Shown piece by piece: positions 38,727 through 48,007 of a DNA stretch of 64,000 nt. The notes below the pieces were generated by a model. It had not been told where the DNA came from, did no database searches, and saw nothing but the letters and a program-made list of their open reading frames with translations. The stretch is taken from positions 1 to 64,000 of the forward strand of contig VBWC01000023.1 of assembly GCA_006218035.1 (NCBI GenBank), written 5' to 3'. Every line of letters begins with the position of its first letter. The stretch's first letter is position 1. The position numbers and the translations under genes are program-made. Origin of the DNA: Gammaproteobacteria bacterium. GTDB taxonomy: Bacteria; Pseudomonadota; Gammaproteobacteria; VBWC01.

Positions 38727-39568
38727 CCGCACCGGCGCGTCGCGAGGCGGTGCGGGAGATGTGCACGAAGGGTCTCTCCGAGCGTCATGTCCTGCGTGTC
38801 ATGGACATGAGTGCCAGCAGCCTGCGCTACCGGCCGGCCCCGGATCGCAATGTCGCCCTGCGCGAGACCATTGTGACGCTCGCCCACCGACACCGGCGTT
38901 ACGGGGCCGGCATGATCTACCTGAAGCTCCGCCAGCGGGGCATGGTAGTCAACCATAAACGGGTTGACCGGCTGTATGCCGAAGCCAGGTTGCAGATACG
39001 CCGCCGCAAACGCAAGAAGGTACCGATGAGCGATCGTCAGCCGCTGATACGTCCCGATGCCGCCAACGAGGTCTGGTCCATGGACTTTGTGTTCGACCGG
39101 GTGGCCGGTGGCCGTGCCCTGAAGTCCCTCACCATCGTCGATGACGCCACGCATGAATCAGTGGCGATCACCCCGGACCATGCGATCAGCGGCCGGCACG
39201 TGGTTCGGATACTGGAGCAGCGGCGGCTGGAACGTGGGTTACCCCGAGTGATTCGCACCGACAACGGGAAGGAATTCACCGGCAAGGCGATGCTGAGCTG
39301 GGCCCATCAACATGCCGTGAGCTTGCGCCTCATTGAGCCTGGCAAGCCCAACCAGAATGCCTACATCGAGTCGTTCAACGGACGGCTGCGCGATGAATGT
39401 CTGAACGAGCACTGGTTCCTGAATCTCGCCCATGCCCAGGCTGTCATCGAAGCCTGGCGACGGGAATACAACGAGGAGAGACCGAAAAAGGCATTGGGCG
39501 GACTGACTCCCACTGCTTACGCAAGACAACTTGCCGAGCGATCGGCTACAGTGGCAACCGGACTCTAA
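38720..39568 (+). CDS. IS3-family OrfB (DDE integrase domain)
   Basis: The frame is read after a -1 slip at 38714-38720. It has the HTH_21 region (GAGMIYLKLRQRGMVVNHKR) and an rve core with all three acids: VWSMDFVFDR, IRTDNGKEF and ESFNGRLRDECLNEHWFLN. This is the form seen in the IS407/IS51-type groups of IS3. The gene ends 27 bases before the element end, as expected. About 282 residues are encoded from the slip point. Confidence 0.93.
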   Translation: MVTAPARREAVREMCTKGLSERHVLRVMDMSASSLRYRPAPDRNVALRETIVTLAHRHRRYGAGMIYLKLRQRGMVVNHKRVDRLYAEARLQIRRRKRKKVPMSDRQPLIRPDAANEVWSMDFVFDRVAGGRALKSLTIVDDATHESVAITPDHAISGRHVVRILEQRRLERGLPRVIRTDNGKEFTGKAMLSWAHQHAVSLRLIEPGKPNQNAYIESFNGRLRDECLNEHWFLNLAHAQAVIEAWRREYNEERPKKALGGLTPTAYARQLAERSATVATGL

Positions 39569-39663
39569 ACGCAGATGCTACTCAAATTCGGGGAGACGTC
39601 GACAGGATAACGGACGCGGAGTTTTAGTCGATACGACGCGACCTGTGTCGCGCGCGGCCGGAG

Positions 39664-39692
39664 CCCGGGACAAGGCGCCGCCTTGTCCCGGG
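39664..39692 (-). terminator. Strong hairpin after the 39698 gene
   Basis: CCCGGGACAAGGC and GCCTTGTCCCGGG form a perfect 13-bp stem. It lies six bases beyond the stop of the minus-strand gene and lacks a T-run. Confidence 0.65.
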
Positions 39693-39697
39693 TAGCG

Positions 39698-40456
39698 TCA
39701 CTGCGAAGGATTGTTCGCGCGCGGCAGTGTCGCGCCGGGGCGGCCCAGCCAGGCGGTGGTGCGGCCTTCGTCGAGGTTGATGGTCATGAACATCTCGCCG
39801 TCCCAGGCCAGGTGTTCGTTCATCGTGCGGAACACCTCGGCAGGATCGCTGGCCGTCGAGCTGGCTTCGAGTTTGCACAGCGTCGATGCGCAGACCAGAT
39901 CGTTAACCGTCAGTTCGGCGCTGACCTTGCCGAGCCCGGTGCGTACCTGGTCTTCGGCGGCGACGCTCCAGTCGGGGTCGCGCGCTTCGGCGACCAGTGT
40001 GGTTTCGAGCAGTTGCGTCTGCACGCGGCGTTGCTGTGCGGCCTGCGCCTCGATCTGTTCTGGCGTCAACGTTGGCGCAGCAGCGGCGGCGGGGTTTGCG
40101 GCGACCGGCAGATTGCGCGTGTCGTGCAGACTGGCGATCTCCTGTTGCAGACGGGCCATGTCCTGCTGTGCGCGGGCAATGTTGTCGCTGACATCCACGG
40201 TCGCCGTGACCGGATTGGCGGAGCGCAGTTGTGCCAGTTGCTCGTCGAGCGTGTCGGTGCGCGCGGCCAATCGCTGCTCAAGGTTGTCGACGCGGCCGGC
40301 GAGGGCTGCGGCGCTGGTGTCGATCTTCTGGTTCATGGATTTCAGTTCGGCGAGTACCGCGCTGTCGCTATTGCCGGACAGCGCATAGACGAGTCCGGAT
40401 ACGCCGACGACCGTCAACAGCCCGGTGACTGCAATTCGTGCATGGCTTGCGTTCAT
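39698..40456 (-). CDS. Membrane-anchored coiled-coil protein, unknown function
   Basis: The 252-residue protein starts at ATG 40456. One membrane segment (IAVTGLLTVVGVSGLVYALS) leads into a coiled coil of about residues 35-115 (LAELKSMNQKIDTSAAALAG, QQDMARLQQEIASLH). A Pro/Ala-rich hinge and a C-terminal domain follow, with two cysteines (VNDLVCASTLCKLEASS) that could form a disulfide and an ending DGEMFMTINLDEGRTTAWLG. It is probably periplasmic. I do not recognise a named family. Confidence 0.65.
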   Translation of the reverse strand: MNASHARIAVTGLLTVVGVSGLVYALSGNSDSAVLAELKSMNQKIDTSAAALAGRVDNLEQRLAARTDTLDEQLAQLRSANPVTATVDVSDNIARAQQDMARLQQEIASLHDTRNLPVAANPAAAAAPTLTPEQIEAQAAQQRRVQTQLLETTLVAEARDPDWSVAAEDQVRTGLGKVSAELTVNDLVCASTLCKLEASSTASDPAEVFRTMNEHLAWDGEMFMTINLDEGRTTAWLGRPGATLPRANNPSQ

Positions 40457-40482
40457 GTTGGTGCTCCCCCGCTTTTAATGAG

Positions 40483-40517
40483 AGTGCCTCACGGGCCAAG
40501 GCGGACCGTGAGGCACT
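40483..40517 (-). terminator. Hairpin between two minus-strand genes
   Basis: AGTGCCTCACGG and CCGTGAGGCACT form a perfect 12-bp stem around an 11-base loop, just after the stop of the 40523 gene. There is no T-run. Confidence 0.6.
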
Positions 40518-40522
40518 GGTGG

Positions 40523-41032
40523 TTACTGATTGACGTAGTAGGTAACGAGCGTGCTGTAGTTACCGGCGTAGGTCGGCGGTATAAGACAGCTGAAATACAG
40601 ATGTGACGCGCCGTTTTCACCGTCCAGACTGCCGGTATTCAACACCTGAGCCTGATTGCCAGTGCCAGCGGTGTAACGGGTGCCGGTGGCCCAGAATGAG
40701 GCCGTGCCGTCGGTGTTATGCGAGTAACTTATCAGACGGCAGGAGCCGTTGCTGGTGTAGTGGCGGTCGACCATGCGCACCCAGCTGCTCTCGACGCCGG
40801 CATCATGCAGGAAGCTGTCGAAGTCGGTCCGTGTTATCGGGCAGTCGACCCGTAGCCACGCCGTGCTGGAGGGGTTGAGTATCTCGCTGTAGCTGAGCAG
40901 CGGCTGTGGATCGCCGGCGCTCCATTTGACGCATGCCGCGCCGGGATAACTCGCTTCACCGGCGTACGCCTGGCCGCCGATGAAGGCCACGGTCGCCAGC
41001 AACAACGCCGCTATGTTTGGTTTCTTCAACAT
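40523..41032 (-). CDS. Small exported protein, unknown function
   Basis: Start ATG 41032 is chosen because AAAGGAGAG precedes it and a signal peptide follows (MLKKPNIAALLLATVAFIGG-QAYA/GEAS). The mature protein of about 145 residues has four cysteines (AACVKW, RVDCPITR, GSCRLISYS, YFSCLIPP), consistent with disulfides in a secreted beta-rich fold. No family is recognised. The longer upstream frame lacks a ribosome site. Confidence 0.7.
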   Translation of the reverse strand: MLKKPNIAALLLATVAFIGGQAYAGEASYPGAACVKWSAGDPQPLLSYSEILNPSSTAWLRVDCPITRTDFDSFLHDAGVESSWVRMVDRHYTSNGSCRLISYSHNTDGTASFWATGTRYTAGTGNQAQVLNTGSLDGENGASHLYFSCLIPPTYAGNYSTLVTYYVNQ

Positions 41033-41417
41033 GTTTCTCTCCTTTATGTAGATACACTCGTCCCATGGATGTGCACCAAAAAAACAGGTGCACATGCGGA
41101 GAGTAGACGGGCAGGGCTGGCGACGGCTGTGGCGTATGTCACCGGAGTTTTGTGCGGTATTCACTAACGCGCGGTGATGCGGAGCAGAGTTCGTCCGCCA
41201 TTCCTGCGCAGGCGGAAATGCAGAAGAGCATTCGAAACAGGACGATCCTCAGTCCGTTATTCCCGCACCCTCCGGGTATAAACGCCGCGGGCATCCAGTG
41301 AACGCTTGAATTGTCGGTGCCGGATTCCGGCTCTCCGCTGCGCGCAGCCTGCCCCCGCGCAGGCGGGAGACCGGAATGACAAGTGCATCGGATTTTGTGG
41401 GAACGCGCCGTTTTTCC
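41033..41417. other. Intergenic region with repeat relics
   Basis: It should hold the promoter of the exported-protein gene. From about 41250 it contains dispersed-repeat pieces (TTATTCCCGCACCCTCCGGG, GCCGGATTCCGGCTC, GACCGGAATGAC). No gene is seen. Confidence 0.45.
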
Positions 41418-41421
41418 CTAG

Positions 41422-41604
41422 GGAACCTCTGATGTGTCGTCATTCCGGCCGTAGCGCAGCGGAGAGCCGGAATCCAGTGCTACAAATTCAACGGTTTACT
41501 GGATTCCTCGGCGGCCGTTCCCGACGCCGCTCTACCTCGCCCATCCATGGGCTCGCGCTCGCGCTTTCGCGGGAATGACAATATCAGAATAAATCAGAGC
41601 TTCC
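41422..41604. mobile_element. MITE family A, copy 2 (183 bp), perfect CTAG duplication
   Basis: Termini are GGAACCTCTGAT and ATCAGAGCTTCC, with CTAG at 41418-41421 and 41605-41608. The interior has GTCATTCCGGCC...GGAATCCAG and ...GCGGGAATGAC. The right CTAG supplies the stop codon of the adjacent oxygenase gene. Confidence 0.85.
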
Positions 41605-42270
41605 CTAGCGCGGCGGATCGATCGTGTTGCCCACGGTATTGTTGATACGGAACCAGCCGGAAATACTGTAGCGCGGCTGGTGGGCGGTCGCGACCTCGTG
41701 AGGAAAGTCCTCGCTGAGGAACAGCACCATCGTGCCGTATTCGGGCGGGATGCGTGCGATCGGTACGTCGCCATCCGCAGGGTAGAGCAGCAGCTCGCCG
41801 CCGTCCTGCGGCGTCCACTGCGGATTGAGGTACAGTGCGGTGGTGACCACGCGGTTTGCATCGCCCTTGAAGGCATCGACGTGCCGTTTGTAAAACGCGC
41901 CGGGCGGATAATACGCATAGTGGCATTCGTAATCGAACAGACCGAGAAACAGCCGCCGATTGAGTTCGAGGCGCAGGTTTTCGGTCCATGCGAGATAGCG
42001 CCGTACTGCATCGTCATTATTGTCCAGCCAGTGAATGCTGTCACCGCGCACCGACCGGTCGAGTTGATGATCGTGCGCGCGGCCGATTCCGGCCGGTCTG
42101 AACGCGGCCGGGTCCAGCGATTTGACGTGACTGAGCAACGTGTCCGGCAAACCCGCCGGCAATGCATTCGCCACTATCGCGTAACCCTGTGTCGCGAGGC
42201 CAGCCGCCATGTCCTCGTACAGTTTCCGGTTCGCGGGGGAGTCCGGGCGAAGTGGTAAAGACGTGCTCAA
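41605..42270 (-). CDS. 2OG-Fe(II) oxygenase (prolyl-4-hydroxylase-like)
   Basis: The 221-residue protein starts at ATG 42270. The double-stranded beta-helix site is clear: the HxD pair in YKRHVDAFKGD, the distal His in FPHEVATAHQ and the 2-oxoglutarate-binding Arg in YSISGWFRIN. YYPPGAFYKRHVD is typical of the P4Hc group, which hydroxylates proline or similar residues. The stop codon TAG lies within the target duplication of a MITE, so the original C terminus may have differed. No substrate is evident nearby. Confidence 0.88.
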   Translation of the reverse strand: MSTSLPLRPDSPANRKLYEDMAAGLATQGYAIVANALPAGLPDTLLSHVKSLDPAAFRPAGIGRAHDHQLDRSVRGDSIHWLDNNDDAVRRYLAWTENLRLELNRRLFLGLFDYECHYAYYPPGAFYKRHVDAFKGDANRVVTTALYLNPQWTPQDGGELLLYPADGDVPIARIPPEYGTMVLFLSEDFPHEVATAHQPRYSISGWFRINNTVGNTIDPPR

Positions 42271-42773
42271 TCGTGCTCCTCGTGTTTCAGGTGTCGCGAT
42301 GTATACCTTAGTCCACCCGCTATTGGATAGGGCGCAGTATCAATATCCGCTGGATTGCGGACTTCTGGTATCCGGGCGGCGTGCCCGGCGGGGTTTGCTG
42401 CCGGAGGCAACCGACCGATCGCCGGCCCGGATGGCGTCAGGCAAACCCGCGTGGTATCGGCGCAAATCCATGTCCGATGGTGGCCGGCCGATGTTTGAGG
42501 TCGGTCCTGCCCGTGTGCCCAGGCAAGGGATTGCAGGAGAGACCCCGCGCGTTTTACATCGCTTCTTTCATCAACGGATATCGCAGACGGATTTTCTTGC
42601 GGCAGGGTTCCCCGATATCCCGACCATGTCACTCCGTTGTTTCTGAAAGTCCGGAAGCGCCAGTATCAACGGCGTAAGGTTTATCTAACCGGTGGGGAGG
42701 CTGTCCGTCGGCCGGAACGTACCGCGGGTTGATTTCGCAAGGCGAGGCGTGAAGAATATTGCCGTGTTGGCGC
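42271..42773. other. Intergenic region, no gene recognised
   Basis: About 500 bases. It should contain the promoter of the oxygenase gene. Open frames here have no recognisable protein character. Confidence 0.4.
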
Positions 42774-42777
42774 TTGG

Positions 42778-43050
42778 GGAGGCTCCGATGTGTCGTCATT
42801 CCGGGCGGAGCGCAGCGGACGAGCCCATGGACGGGCGAGGTAGACTACGTCCGGAACCAGTGGTCGAGACCCGGAATCCAGTGCTTTTAACACAGTGCGT
42901 TATTGGATTCCTCGGCGACTGTTCCCGACGCCGCTCTCGGTCGTTGCTCCCGGCAGGACTCTACCTCGCCCATCCATGGGCTCGTACCTCCTGCATCCAT
43001 GCAGTCGCGCTTTCGCGGGAATGACAATAAGACGATTAATCAGCGCTTCC
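42778..43050. mobile_element. MITE family A, copy 3 (273 bp), perfect TTGG duplication
   Basis: Termini are GGAGGCTCCGAT and ATCAGCGCTTCC, more diverged than other copies, with TTGG at 42774-42777 and 43051-43054. The interior holds GTCATTCCGGGCGGAGCGCA and GCGGGAATGAC. Confidence 0.8.
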
Positions 43051-43193
43051 TTGGTATCTTGATCCAGACGTTTCTCGGAATCACGCTGCATCTGGAGGTT
43101 GAAGGACGCCGAGCGTGGCAGCAGTCAGCGTGGTGGGTGTAAATTCAGGGCGGGGTCGGCTTGCGGCCCGGGTTGCTAATATGGAGTACCGGC

Positions 43194-43805
43194 ATGGAGC
43201 GTGACGAACGGGTCAAGGTATGGGATATCGGCGTCAGGGTGTTTCACTGGTCGCTGGTGGTGTTGTTTTTCGTTGCCTATTTCACGGGCGAGGATGACAG
43301 CCTGGTACATATTTACGCCGGGTACGCCATCATCGGTCTGCTGGTTTTTCGCATCGTCTGGGGCTTTATCGGGACCAAACACGCGCGGTTCAGCGATTTT
43401 ATCTACGGGCGTGCGGCCGTGCTGGGTTATGCCAGTTCATTGATACGCCGCCGCCCGATTCACTACGCCGGGCACAATCCCGTCGGTGGCTTGATGGTCA
43501 TTCTTCTGCTCGTGCTGCTCGTCGGAATCAGTTGGAGCGGGCTGGAGGTATACGGTGCGCAGGGTCATGGACCGCTTGCGGGAAACAGCCTGACGATGAT
43601 TTCGACCGCGGTGGCGGATGACGATCATGAAGGTTCCGGTAAGGATTCACCGGCCGAGAAATTCTGGGAGGAGATACACGAGGCGTTTTCCAACGTTACA
43701 TTATTCTTCGTGCTGATACACTTTTCAGGGGTGATCGTCACCAGCCTGGTTCACCGCGAGAATCTGATCAGGGCGATGATCACTGGTTACAAGCAGAAGC
43801 GATAG
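43194..43805 (+). CDS. Cytochrome b561-type membrane protein
   Basis: Start ATG 43194 follows TGGAG. The 203-residue protein has four membrane helices: RVFHWSLVVLFFVAYFTGED, VHIYAGYAIIGLLVFRIVWG, VGGLMVILLLVLLVGISWSG and LFFVLIHFSGVIVTSLVHRE. His residues in helix 1 (FHW), at the helix 2 start (VHIYAG) and in helix 4 (LIHFSG) are positioned as haem b ligands, as in bacterial b561 and hydrogenase b subunits. It moves electrons across or within the inner membrane. The partner is unknown. Confidence 0.88.
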   Translation: MERDERVKVWDIGVRVFHWSLVVLFFVAYFTGEDDSLVHIYAGYAIIGLLVFRIVWGFIGTKHARFSDFIYGRAAVLGYASSLIRRRPIHYAGHNPVGGLMVILLLVLLVGISWSGLEVYGAQGHGPLAGNSLTMISTAVADDDHEGSGKDSPAEKFWEEIHEAFSNVTLFFVLIHFSGVIVTSLVHRENLIRAMITGYKQKR

Positions 43806-43820
43806 CGGTTGGGCGTGATC

Positions 43821-43842
43821 CCGGGCCGGTTGCACGGCCCGG
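43821..43842. terminator. Bidirectional hairpin between convergent genes
   Basis: CCGGGCCG-GTTGCA-CGGCCCGG forms a perfect 8-bp stem between the ends of the cytochrome b561 gene and the SLC13-type permease gene. Confidence 0.65.
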
Positions 43843-43849
43843 CGCCGTG

Positions 43850-45622
43850 TCAGACCGTCAGCGGCCAGATCAACGGAACGACCAGCACCGTCACCACGCC
43901 GCACAGCAGGTTCAGCGGCACACCCATTTTCACGAAGTCGCTGAAGCGGTAGCCGCCGGGGCCGTAGACCATCAGGTTGGTCTGATAGCCGATTGGCGTG
44001 GCAAAGCTCGCCGACGCGGCCATCATGACCGTGATGACATAAGGTTCCGGATTCAGACCGCCACCTGTCGTCATGGACAGTACGATGGGCAACGTAAGAA
44101 GCGCCGCCGAATTGTTGGTGATGATCTCCGTCAGTAACGTTACCATCAAGTACGTGAGCGCGAGCATTACCCACGGATTACCGTTGCCGAATTCCAGTAA
44201 CTGACTGGCGAGCAATGCGGCAACGCCGGTTTTCTCCAGTGCGGTTCCAAGCGCAAACGAGGCGGCGATCGACAGAATGACCGGCATATCGAGGCTGCGC
44301 CGCGCGGTGTGCGCGTCACAGCAGCGCGTGATGATCATCGCTGCGGCGCCGATCATCGCGGCTTGCAGCATGTCGACAAGGCCGGTCGCGGCAATCAGCA
44401 CGATGGCGAGCAGTATGGTCCATGCGAGCCATGCCTTCGGGTGCTCGGGACTTTCTTCCTCGGTATCGCTGATCAACAGAAAGTCGCGGTTGTATTGCTG
44501 GCGGTGGACGAACGCCGGGCGCGCTTCGAGCAGCAGTGTGTCCGCCGGGCTCAGTCGTATCGACGCAAGATTCCCCTCGATACGCTCGCCGTTACGCGCA
44601 ACGGCGATGACCACTGCGCCATACTGATCGCGGAAACGGCACTCGCGAATGGTTTTGCCGATGGCGCTGCTGTGCGGCGATATGACCGCCTCGACAATAC
44701 GGCGTTCCGGAGCGCGGCGGGACAGCAGCGGCGTTTCCTCGGTCGATGGCAACAGTCCCTTGATGCGCTGCAGTTCCAGTACCGCGCGGATGTCGCCGGC
44801 GAATACCAGTCGATCACTGCCCTGCAGCCGCTCCTCCGAAGCCACGGCTGTCACGACATGATCGCCACGGACGATCTCAACAACGTACAGCGTGCCGAGG
44901 TGTCGCAGTCCGGCTTCCTGTATCGTCTTGCCGACCAGTGGTCCGTCTTCCGCGACCGCCATCTCGACCGTGTATTCACGCGGATTGGCGAAACTCTCGG
45001 CCACCCGGTCCCGGGACGGCAGCAAGCGCGGACCGAGAAGAATAACGTAGAGGATACCGGCCAGTGCGACGGCGATCCCGACCGGCGTGATATCAAACAT
45101 CGAGAAGCCCTCGGAGCCGGTCAGCTTCTGGTATTGGCCGTTCGTGACCAGATTGGTGCTGGTGCCGATCATGGTCAACGTTCCGCCAAGTATCGCGGCA
45201 TAGGACAGCGGCATCAAAAAATGCGACACGGGCATATTGATGCGTCGTGCCCAGCGCACCACGGCGGGAATCAGCGCGGCGACCACGGGCGTATTGTTGA
45301 TGAATCCGCTCACCGCGATGGTTGGCAGCATCAGCCGTGTCAGTGCGCGTGTGGTTGTGCGGGGTTGTTTCAGCACATGGTCGATGACCAGGTCCACGCC
45401 GCCGGTGTGGCTTATGCCGGCGGCGATCACGTACATCAGGGCGACCGTGATCAGGCCGCTGTTGCTGAACCCCCCGAGCGCCTCGGCGGGGGTCAGAACG
45501 CCGGTGACACTCAGAATGACCAGCGCACCCATCAGCACCATATCGGTACCCAATCGGGTAACCATCAGAAGAGCCAGAGCAACACCGGTGACGGCAATAC
45601 TAATCCACGCTTCAATAGACAT
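43850..45622 (-). CDS. SLC13/DASS-family permease with two RCK_C (TrkA-C) domains
   Basis: The 590-residue protein starts at ATG 45622. Helices at 1-190 include the family motif SGFINNTPVVAALIPAV and GTSTNLVTNG. Two soluble TrkA-C domains follow (about 210-295 and 305-385: MAVAEDGPLVGKTIQEAGLR, AVISPHSSAIGKTIRECRFR), then the second membrane half with EIITNNSAALLTLPIVLSM. This 'ArsB/NhaD-like, SLC13' layout is common in bacteria; substrates include sulfate and dicarboxylates. It stands alone. Confidence 0.88.
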   Translation of the reverse strand: MSIEAWISIAVTGVALALLMVTRLGTDMVLMGALVILSVTGVLTPAEALGGFSNSGLITVALMYVIAAGISHTGGVDLVIDHVLKQPRTTTRALTRLMLPTIAVSGFINNTPVVAALIPAVVRWARRINMPVSHFLMPLSYAAILGGTLTMIGTSTNLVTNGQYQKLTGSEGFSMFDITPVGIAVALAGILYVILLGPRLLPSRDRVAESFANPREYTVEMAVAEDGPLVGKTIQEAGLRHLGTLYVVEIVRGDHVVTAVASEERLQGSDRLVFAGDIRAVLELQRIKGLLPSTEETPLLSRRAPERRIVEAVISPHSSAIGKTIRECRFRDQYGAVVIAVARNGERIEGNLASIRLSPADTLLLEARPAFVHRQQYNRDFLLISDTEEESPEHPKAWLAWTILLAIVLIAATGLVDMLQAAMIGAAAMIITRCCDAHTARRSLDMPVILSIAASFALGTALEKTGVAALLASQLLEFGNGNPWVMLALTYLMVTLLTEIITNNSAALLTLPIVLSMTTGGGLNPEPYVITVMMAASASFATPIGYQTNLMVYGPGGYRFSDFVKMGVPLNLLCGVVTVLVVPLIWPLTV

Positions 45623-45784
45623 GTTTCTTTCCGATTAAGGGAGGCCGACGGCGCGGGATGCTACGGCAAAACCGATCCGGCGACAAATACTCAAAATAGA
45701 TAATACGCGGTGAGACGGTTATATGCGTCCCGAGGCGAGGCCGGTTCCCGCAGGCGGCGGGTTCGGCGCGCTGGCGAATGCCAG

Positions 45785-48007
45785 CTATTTCAGGAAATTC
45801 GATTTTCTTGCTTGCGATTGTGTCGCCTGTTCCAGGTCGACCAGCTGGTCGCTCAATGGACGCGGCTTGCCCAGCCCGAATCCCTGGCCGTAGTCGACCT
45901 CAAGTTTTTTCAGGCATGTCGCGATCGCATCGTTCTCGACAAACTCGGCAACCGTCTTCAGACCCATGACGCGTCCGATACGATGGATAGCCCCAACCAT
46001 TTCATAGGACAACGGATCATGAGCCATCTCTTTGACGAAACTGCCGTCGATTTTCAACACGTCCACCGGCAGGGTTTTAAGGTAGGAAAACGAACTCAGT
46101 CCGGTACCGAAGTCATCAAGCGAAATCTTGTGGCCGCGTTTTCGCAGTGCGCCGATCAGCGCGGTGGCCGTTGCAATGTGCTTGACCGCGGCGGATTCGG
46201 TGACCTCAAACCCTATCGTTTGCGGCGGAATGCCGGAATCTTTCACGAGGTTGTCTATGTAGCTGAGCAAGTCGTCGTCACAGAGCGATTGCCCCGACAG
46301 ATTGATCGACAGTTCGATATCGGTGCAGGTAAACAACGAGCGGTGATTGCGTACCTGCCTGAGCGTTTCCTTGATCACCCAGCGGTCAATCGCCGGCATC
46401 AGCTCGTAACGCTCCGCGGCCGTCATGAAGCTGCCGGGAGAGAGAATGCCTTCCCCCTCGTTCTGCAAACGTAGCAGAATCTCATAATGGTACATGCCGG
46501 AAATTGGCGTAAACGGGATGATCGGCTGGCAGTAGACGATGAACAGATTGTCCTTGAGGGCGCGCTGGATACGATTTACCCAGTGCATCTGGTCCTTGCG
46601 CCGGAGCATCTCGATATTGCCGTCGTTGAAAATCTTGAGGCGATTCCGGCCGGTTTCCTTGGCGGCATCGCAGGCAAGTTCCGCAGCATAAATGCTGGCG
46701 GCGCCGCTGTCGTTTTCAGCAAACATGCCGCTCATGCCAATATTGGCGCTGATGCTGAAATCGCGGTCTTGCCACGTGAACCGGTCTACGCTGATGTTGG
46801 CGCGTATGCGCTCGGCGACCTGCTCGCCGACATTACCCGGGCAGTTCTGCAACAGAACGCCGAAAATGCCGCCGCCGAGGCGGCCCACAAAATCGGACTG
46901 CTTCACCTGCCCGCACAGCATACGGCCGACATGCACGATCAGCGCGTCGCCGGCCAGGTGCCCCAGCGTATCGTTAACCACCTGCAGCTGGTTGATATCG
47001 ACATATAGCACGCAGTGATTCCAGCCGGTTTGGCGGGCATAGTCGAGTAACCGCTCAGCCTGCCAGGTGAAGCTTTCACGATTCATCAGTCCGGTGAGAG
47101 AATCGTAATTGGCGTGAATGATCGCCGCGGCGGTCCGTGAGATCACCTCGATGATATGCTGGTCATTCCTCGAAAAGTCACGGCGGTCCCGGGTGTTCAC
47201 ACAGACAATCAGGCCCTCAAGCTTGCCGCGAATATCGACGACGGGGCAGGACAGCAATTTATAGTCCATGCGTATGCCCGCCTCTACGCGGACCGACTCA
47301 TTTGGTTCGTTGCTTAGCAGGGACTTTCCGGCTTTCTCTGTCCATGCGTAGAGCGTCGACGTCAGTTGAGCGGTTACCTTGTCGGGATTGTCGAGCGGTG
47401 TTCTGGTGTTATATCGCGGGATGGTCATCTTTTTTTCCGGCAGATACAGCACGACCATATCGACGTTCATATACTCGACGCACTTGCTGACCAGCTTGGT
47501 GAGCCCGCTGTGGGCATCCTGTATGGTCTCGAGCAGATTACTGGTTTCGTAGATCAGGTGAAGTTCTTCGTGGCGCGCATCGAGGTCATCCGACAGCGTG
47601 CCGAGATCCGTCAGGATGCGGTATTCATCGACCAGGCAGTCAACAATCGCGGACATGGCGGCTTGAGTGGTCGCCCGGTTCTTCAGACCCCTGGCAGATT
47701 CATGCAACGTGACGATCAGTCGTCCGAGCGGAATGTTCTGCGGCGCCGATATCAGCATATCGCAGGCCACCAGGTTATTGCCGATCGAATAGGTTTCGAA
47801 AGGCGATGGGCTCGCGTCGCGTGTTGCGTTTAATAGTTGCAGATACGGTGCGATGTCGACGGTGGAGCTCTTGCCGTCGCAGTGGTTAATATAAAGAGGC
47901 GCGCCATCAGCATTGCAAAACACAATGGCATGCACCTGTTCCAGTGTTTCGCGCAGCACGACTGCATATCTTTTATAGGAAAGCTTCTGTATGACGGTCG
48001 GGCTCAT
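45785..48007 (-). CDS. GAF-GGDEF-EAL protein; degenerate GGDEF, intact EAL
   Basis: The 740-residue protein starts at ATG 48007. An uncharacterised N-terminal domain (1-150) precedes a GAF-like region (about 165-300), a GGDEF domain (about 305-465) and an EAL domain (about 480-735). The GGDEF signature reads GGGIF (about 379), lacking the catalytic acids, so cyclase activity is unlikely. The EAL site keeps EILLR (about 509), INLSGQSL, EVTES, DDFGTGLSSF and LKIDGSFV, so cyclic-di-GMP phosphodiesterase activity is expected. No membrane segment is seen. Confidence 0.9.
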   Translation of the reverse strand: MSPTVIQKLSYKRYAVVLRETLEQVHAIVFCNADGAPLYINHCDGKSSTVDIAPYLQLLNATRDASPSPFETYSIGNNLVACDMLISAPQNIPLGRLIVTLHESARGLKNRATTQAAMSAIVDCLVDEYRILTDLGTLSDDLDARHEELHLIYETSNLLETIQDAHSGLTKLVSKCVEYMNVDMVVLYLPEKKMTIPRYNTRTPLDNPDKVTAQLTSTLYAWTEKAGKSLLSNEPNESVRVEAGIRMDYKLLSCPVVDIRGKLEGLIVCVNTRDRRDFSRNDQHIIEVISRTAAAIIHANYDSLTGLMNRESFTWQAERLLDYARQTGWNHCVLYVDINQLQVVNDTLGHLAGDALIVHVGRMLCGQVKQSDFVGRLGGGIFGVLLQNCPGNVGEQVAERIRANISVDRFTWQDRDFSISANIGMSGMFAENDSGAASIYAAELACDAAKETGRNRLKIFNDGNIEMLRRKDQMHWVNRIQRALKDNLFIVYCQPIIPFTPISGMYHYEILLRLQNEGEGILSPGSFMTAAERYELMPAIDRWVIKETLRQVRNHRSLFTCTDIELSINLSGQSLCDDDLLSYIDNLVKDSGIPPQTIGFEVTESAAVKHIATATALIGALRKRGHKISLDDFGTGLSSFSYLKTLPVDVLKIDGSFVKEMAHDPLSYEMVGAIHRIGRVMGLKTVAEFVENDAIATCLKKLEVDYGQGFGLGKPRPLSDQLVDLEQATQSQARKSNFLK

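Larger units (their letters stand above)
38402..39595 (+). mobile_element. Complete IS3-family element (1194 bp), ACGT target duplication
   Basis: The left end CCCCCCTTCTTGAGTAGCA and the right end, read inverted, CTCCCCGAATTTGAGTAGCA pair imperfectly, with TTTAGAGTCC shared further in. ACGT flanks both sides (38398-38401 and 39596-39599). Both reading frames and the slippery site are intact, so it is probably active. It differs from the element at 1-420. Confidence 0.92.

Noticed and set aside
41605-42270. Oxygenase gene as a pseudogene because of the MITE
   Set aside because: The HxD, distal His and Arg residues are all present and the frame is closed just after the fold should end.
44309-45703. 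A 464-codon plus-strand frame
   Set aside because: Antisense to the SLC13-type permease gene; the composition is His/Arg/Gln-rich noise.
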